This document shows, piece by piece, positions 38,174 through 64,000 of a stretch of 64,000 nucleotides of DNA. The notes under the pieces were generated by a model. It ran no database searches, was not told where the DNA came from, and saw only the letters and a list, made by a program, of their open reading frames with translations. Every line of letters starts with the position of its first letter. Position 1 is the first letter of the stretch. The translations under genes and the position numbers were made by a program. The stretch covers positions 20,718,725 through 20,782,724 of the forward strand of contig OX439131.1 of NCBI GenBank assembly GCA_949318235.1, given 5' to 3'. The DNA is from Ecdyonurus torrentis (taxonomy: Eukaryota > Arthropoda > Insecta > Ephemeroptera > Heptageniidae).

Positions 38174-38553
38174 TTAAAGCGACACACAACCCTAAAAATA
38201 AGTATTTTTTGTTCTTTCCTAAAACAATTCAATAGTAATCAGTCGTTTATTTGACTTTTCTAGTCCGCGGGATAAGCGAGCCCCGCGAGGGTAATGATAT
38301 AGAGTACACGCCCCTCTACTATGAGTGTAAAAAATTTGTACCCCCTGCTGTACCTGGTAAGCTTACCTGAGAAGGTGTACAGATTTTTTACTCACACAGT
38401 AAAGGAAATCTCTGACGTCAGAGATTTCCTCTTTACCCTCGCGGGGCTTGCTTATTCCGCGGGCTGGAAAAGTCAAATAAACGACTAATTTCTATTGAAT
38501 TACTTGAGAATAGAACAAAAAATACTTATTTTTAGGGTTTTGTATCACTTTAA
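38174..38553. mobile_element. TTAA-flanked MITE, 380 bp
   Basis: Begins TTAAAGCGACACACAACCCT and ends AGGGTTTTGTATCACTTTAA. Long arms pair throughout (AAAATAAGTATTTTTTGTTC against GAACAAAAAATACTTATTTT, TTGACTTTTCTAGTCCGCGG against CCGCGGGCTGGAAAAGTCAA, GCCCCGCGAGGGTAA against TTACCCTCGCGGGGC). The centre holds TCTGACGTCAGA. TTAA at both ends fits a piggyBac-type MITE. Confidence 0.85.
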
Positions 38554-38559
38554 GTACAA

Positions 38560-39109
38560 GTGCCACTCACAAAAAAAAAGTGAAAAAAAAGTGAAAAAAA
38601 AAAAAAAGATATACGAATGCCAAGTTACCCACCTGTTTATAATATACGTGATGACGCCGGTGTATAGTTTTTAGATTTTAATGCATGAAAATTGATATTA
38701 TTTATGATAAAATACCAACAAGTGCATTTCAATTTTGCAAAATCTTGAAGATTTATTTTTATTTAATAATATATATATATATTTTTTTTGATATTTTTAA
38801 TTATTACTTCCTTTTTCATCATTATAAATAGTTTTTAATACTGTTCTATATTATAATGATAAAAGGCTATATTTTAATGTTATAAGTTTTTTTGTCCAAA
38901 GTGCATTGTTAATTTGGATAACAAATAACAACAAAACAAAATGTTTAAAAGATATCAGTCAAGGTTTATGTAAGTAAGTGTAGAATAGTTTTTGTGGTTT
39001 CTAAATAAAAATTGAATATTATTTTATAATGTTGTTCCATTGGTTTGATATTCCTGCTGGGGATCTATTGATATAAATAACTTTATGTGATTGGATTGAT
39101 GTGTTTCAG
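38560..39109. other. AT-rich sequence upstream of the first dynein exon seen
   Basis: No exon of the dynein tail was recognised here. The acceptor of the first recognised exon (tgtgtttcag) ends at 39109. Confidence 0.5.

Positions 39110-64000
<24,891 letters not shown>

Overview
This is a very AT-rich, intron-rich stretch of an invertebrate animal genome. It contains GT-AG introns down to about 60 bp, coding exons clearly richer in GC than introns, long (TA)n, (GA)n and (CA)n microsatellites and many inverted-repeat transposons. An axonemal dynein gene shows that the organism has motile cilia or flagella. The sequence alone does not fix the phylum. I see no bacterial operons, CRISPR array, tRNA or rRNA.

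Left third, about 1.7-20.7 kb: two tandem, same-orientation (minus strand) genes for small DEDDh 3'-5' exonucleases of the ISG20/REXO4 type. I rebuilt them exon by exon. Copy 1 has coding exons from 6457 down to 1699 (215 aa) and copy 2 from 18828 or 18799 down to 15264 (up to 225 aa). Intron phases match one for one and all five catalytic residues remain in both. Each copy also has a related, apparently non-coding first exon near 10.1 kb and 20.6 kb. A 98-codon open frame with two hydrophobic segments lies inside the first intron of copy 1.

Middle, about 20.7-39.1 kb: mostly repeats, plus one predicted two-exon minus-strand gene (35668 down to 32761). It would encode a 69-aa protein with four CxxC pairs resembling an IAP-type C-terminal RING. 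Its start codon lies about 215 bp from a giant palindrome (35884-37866) with arms of about 965 bp that are almost identical.

Right part, 39.1-64.0 kb: 48 plus-strand exons of an axonemal dynein heavy chain (inner-arm, DNAH3/7/12-like). They encode about 2,935 codons in one unbroken frame, from the end of the tail through linker, AAA1-AAA5, stalk and microtubule-binding domain into the AAA6/C-terminal region. All splice phases agree. The N-terminal tail exons were not found upstream and the C-terminus runs off the window. Its introns carry a hAT-like element with an 8-bp target duplication, a 1.6-kb element with long terminal inverted repeats built of subrepeats, and several microsatellites.

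The repeats include two elements with 8-bp hAT-type duplications, several TTAA-flanked (piggyBac-like) MITE families, foldback elements and decayed non-LTR retrotransposon 3' ends. All gene assignments come from reading motifs and splice signals by eye. No similarity search was run.
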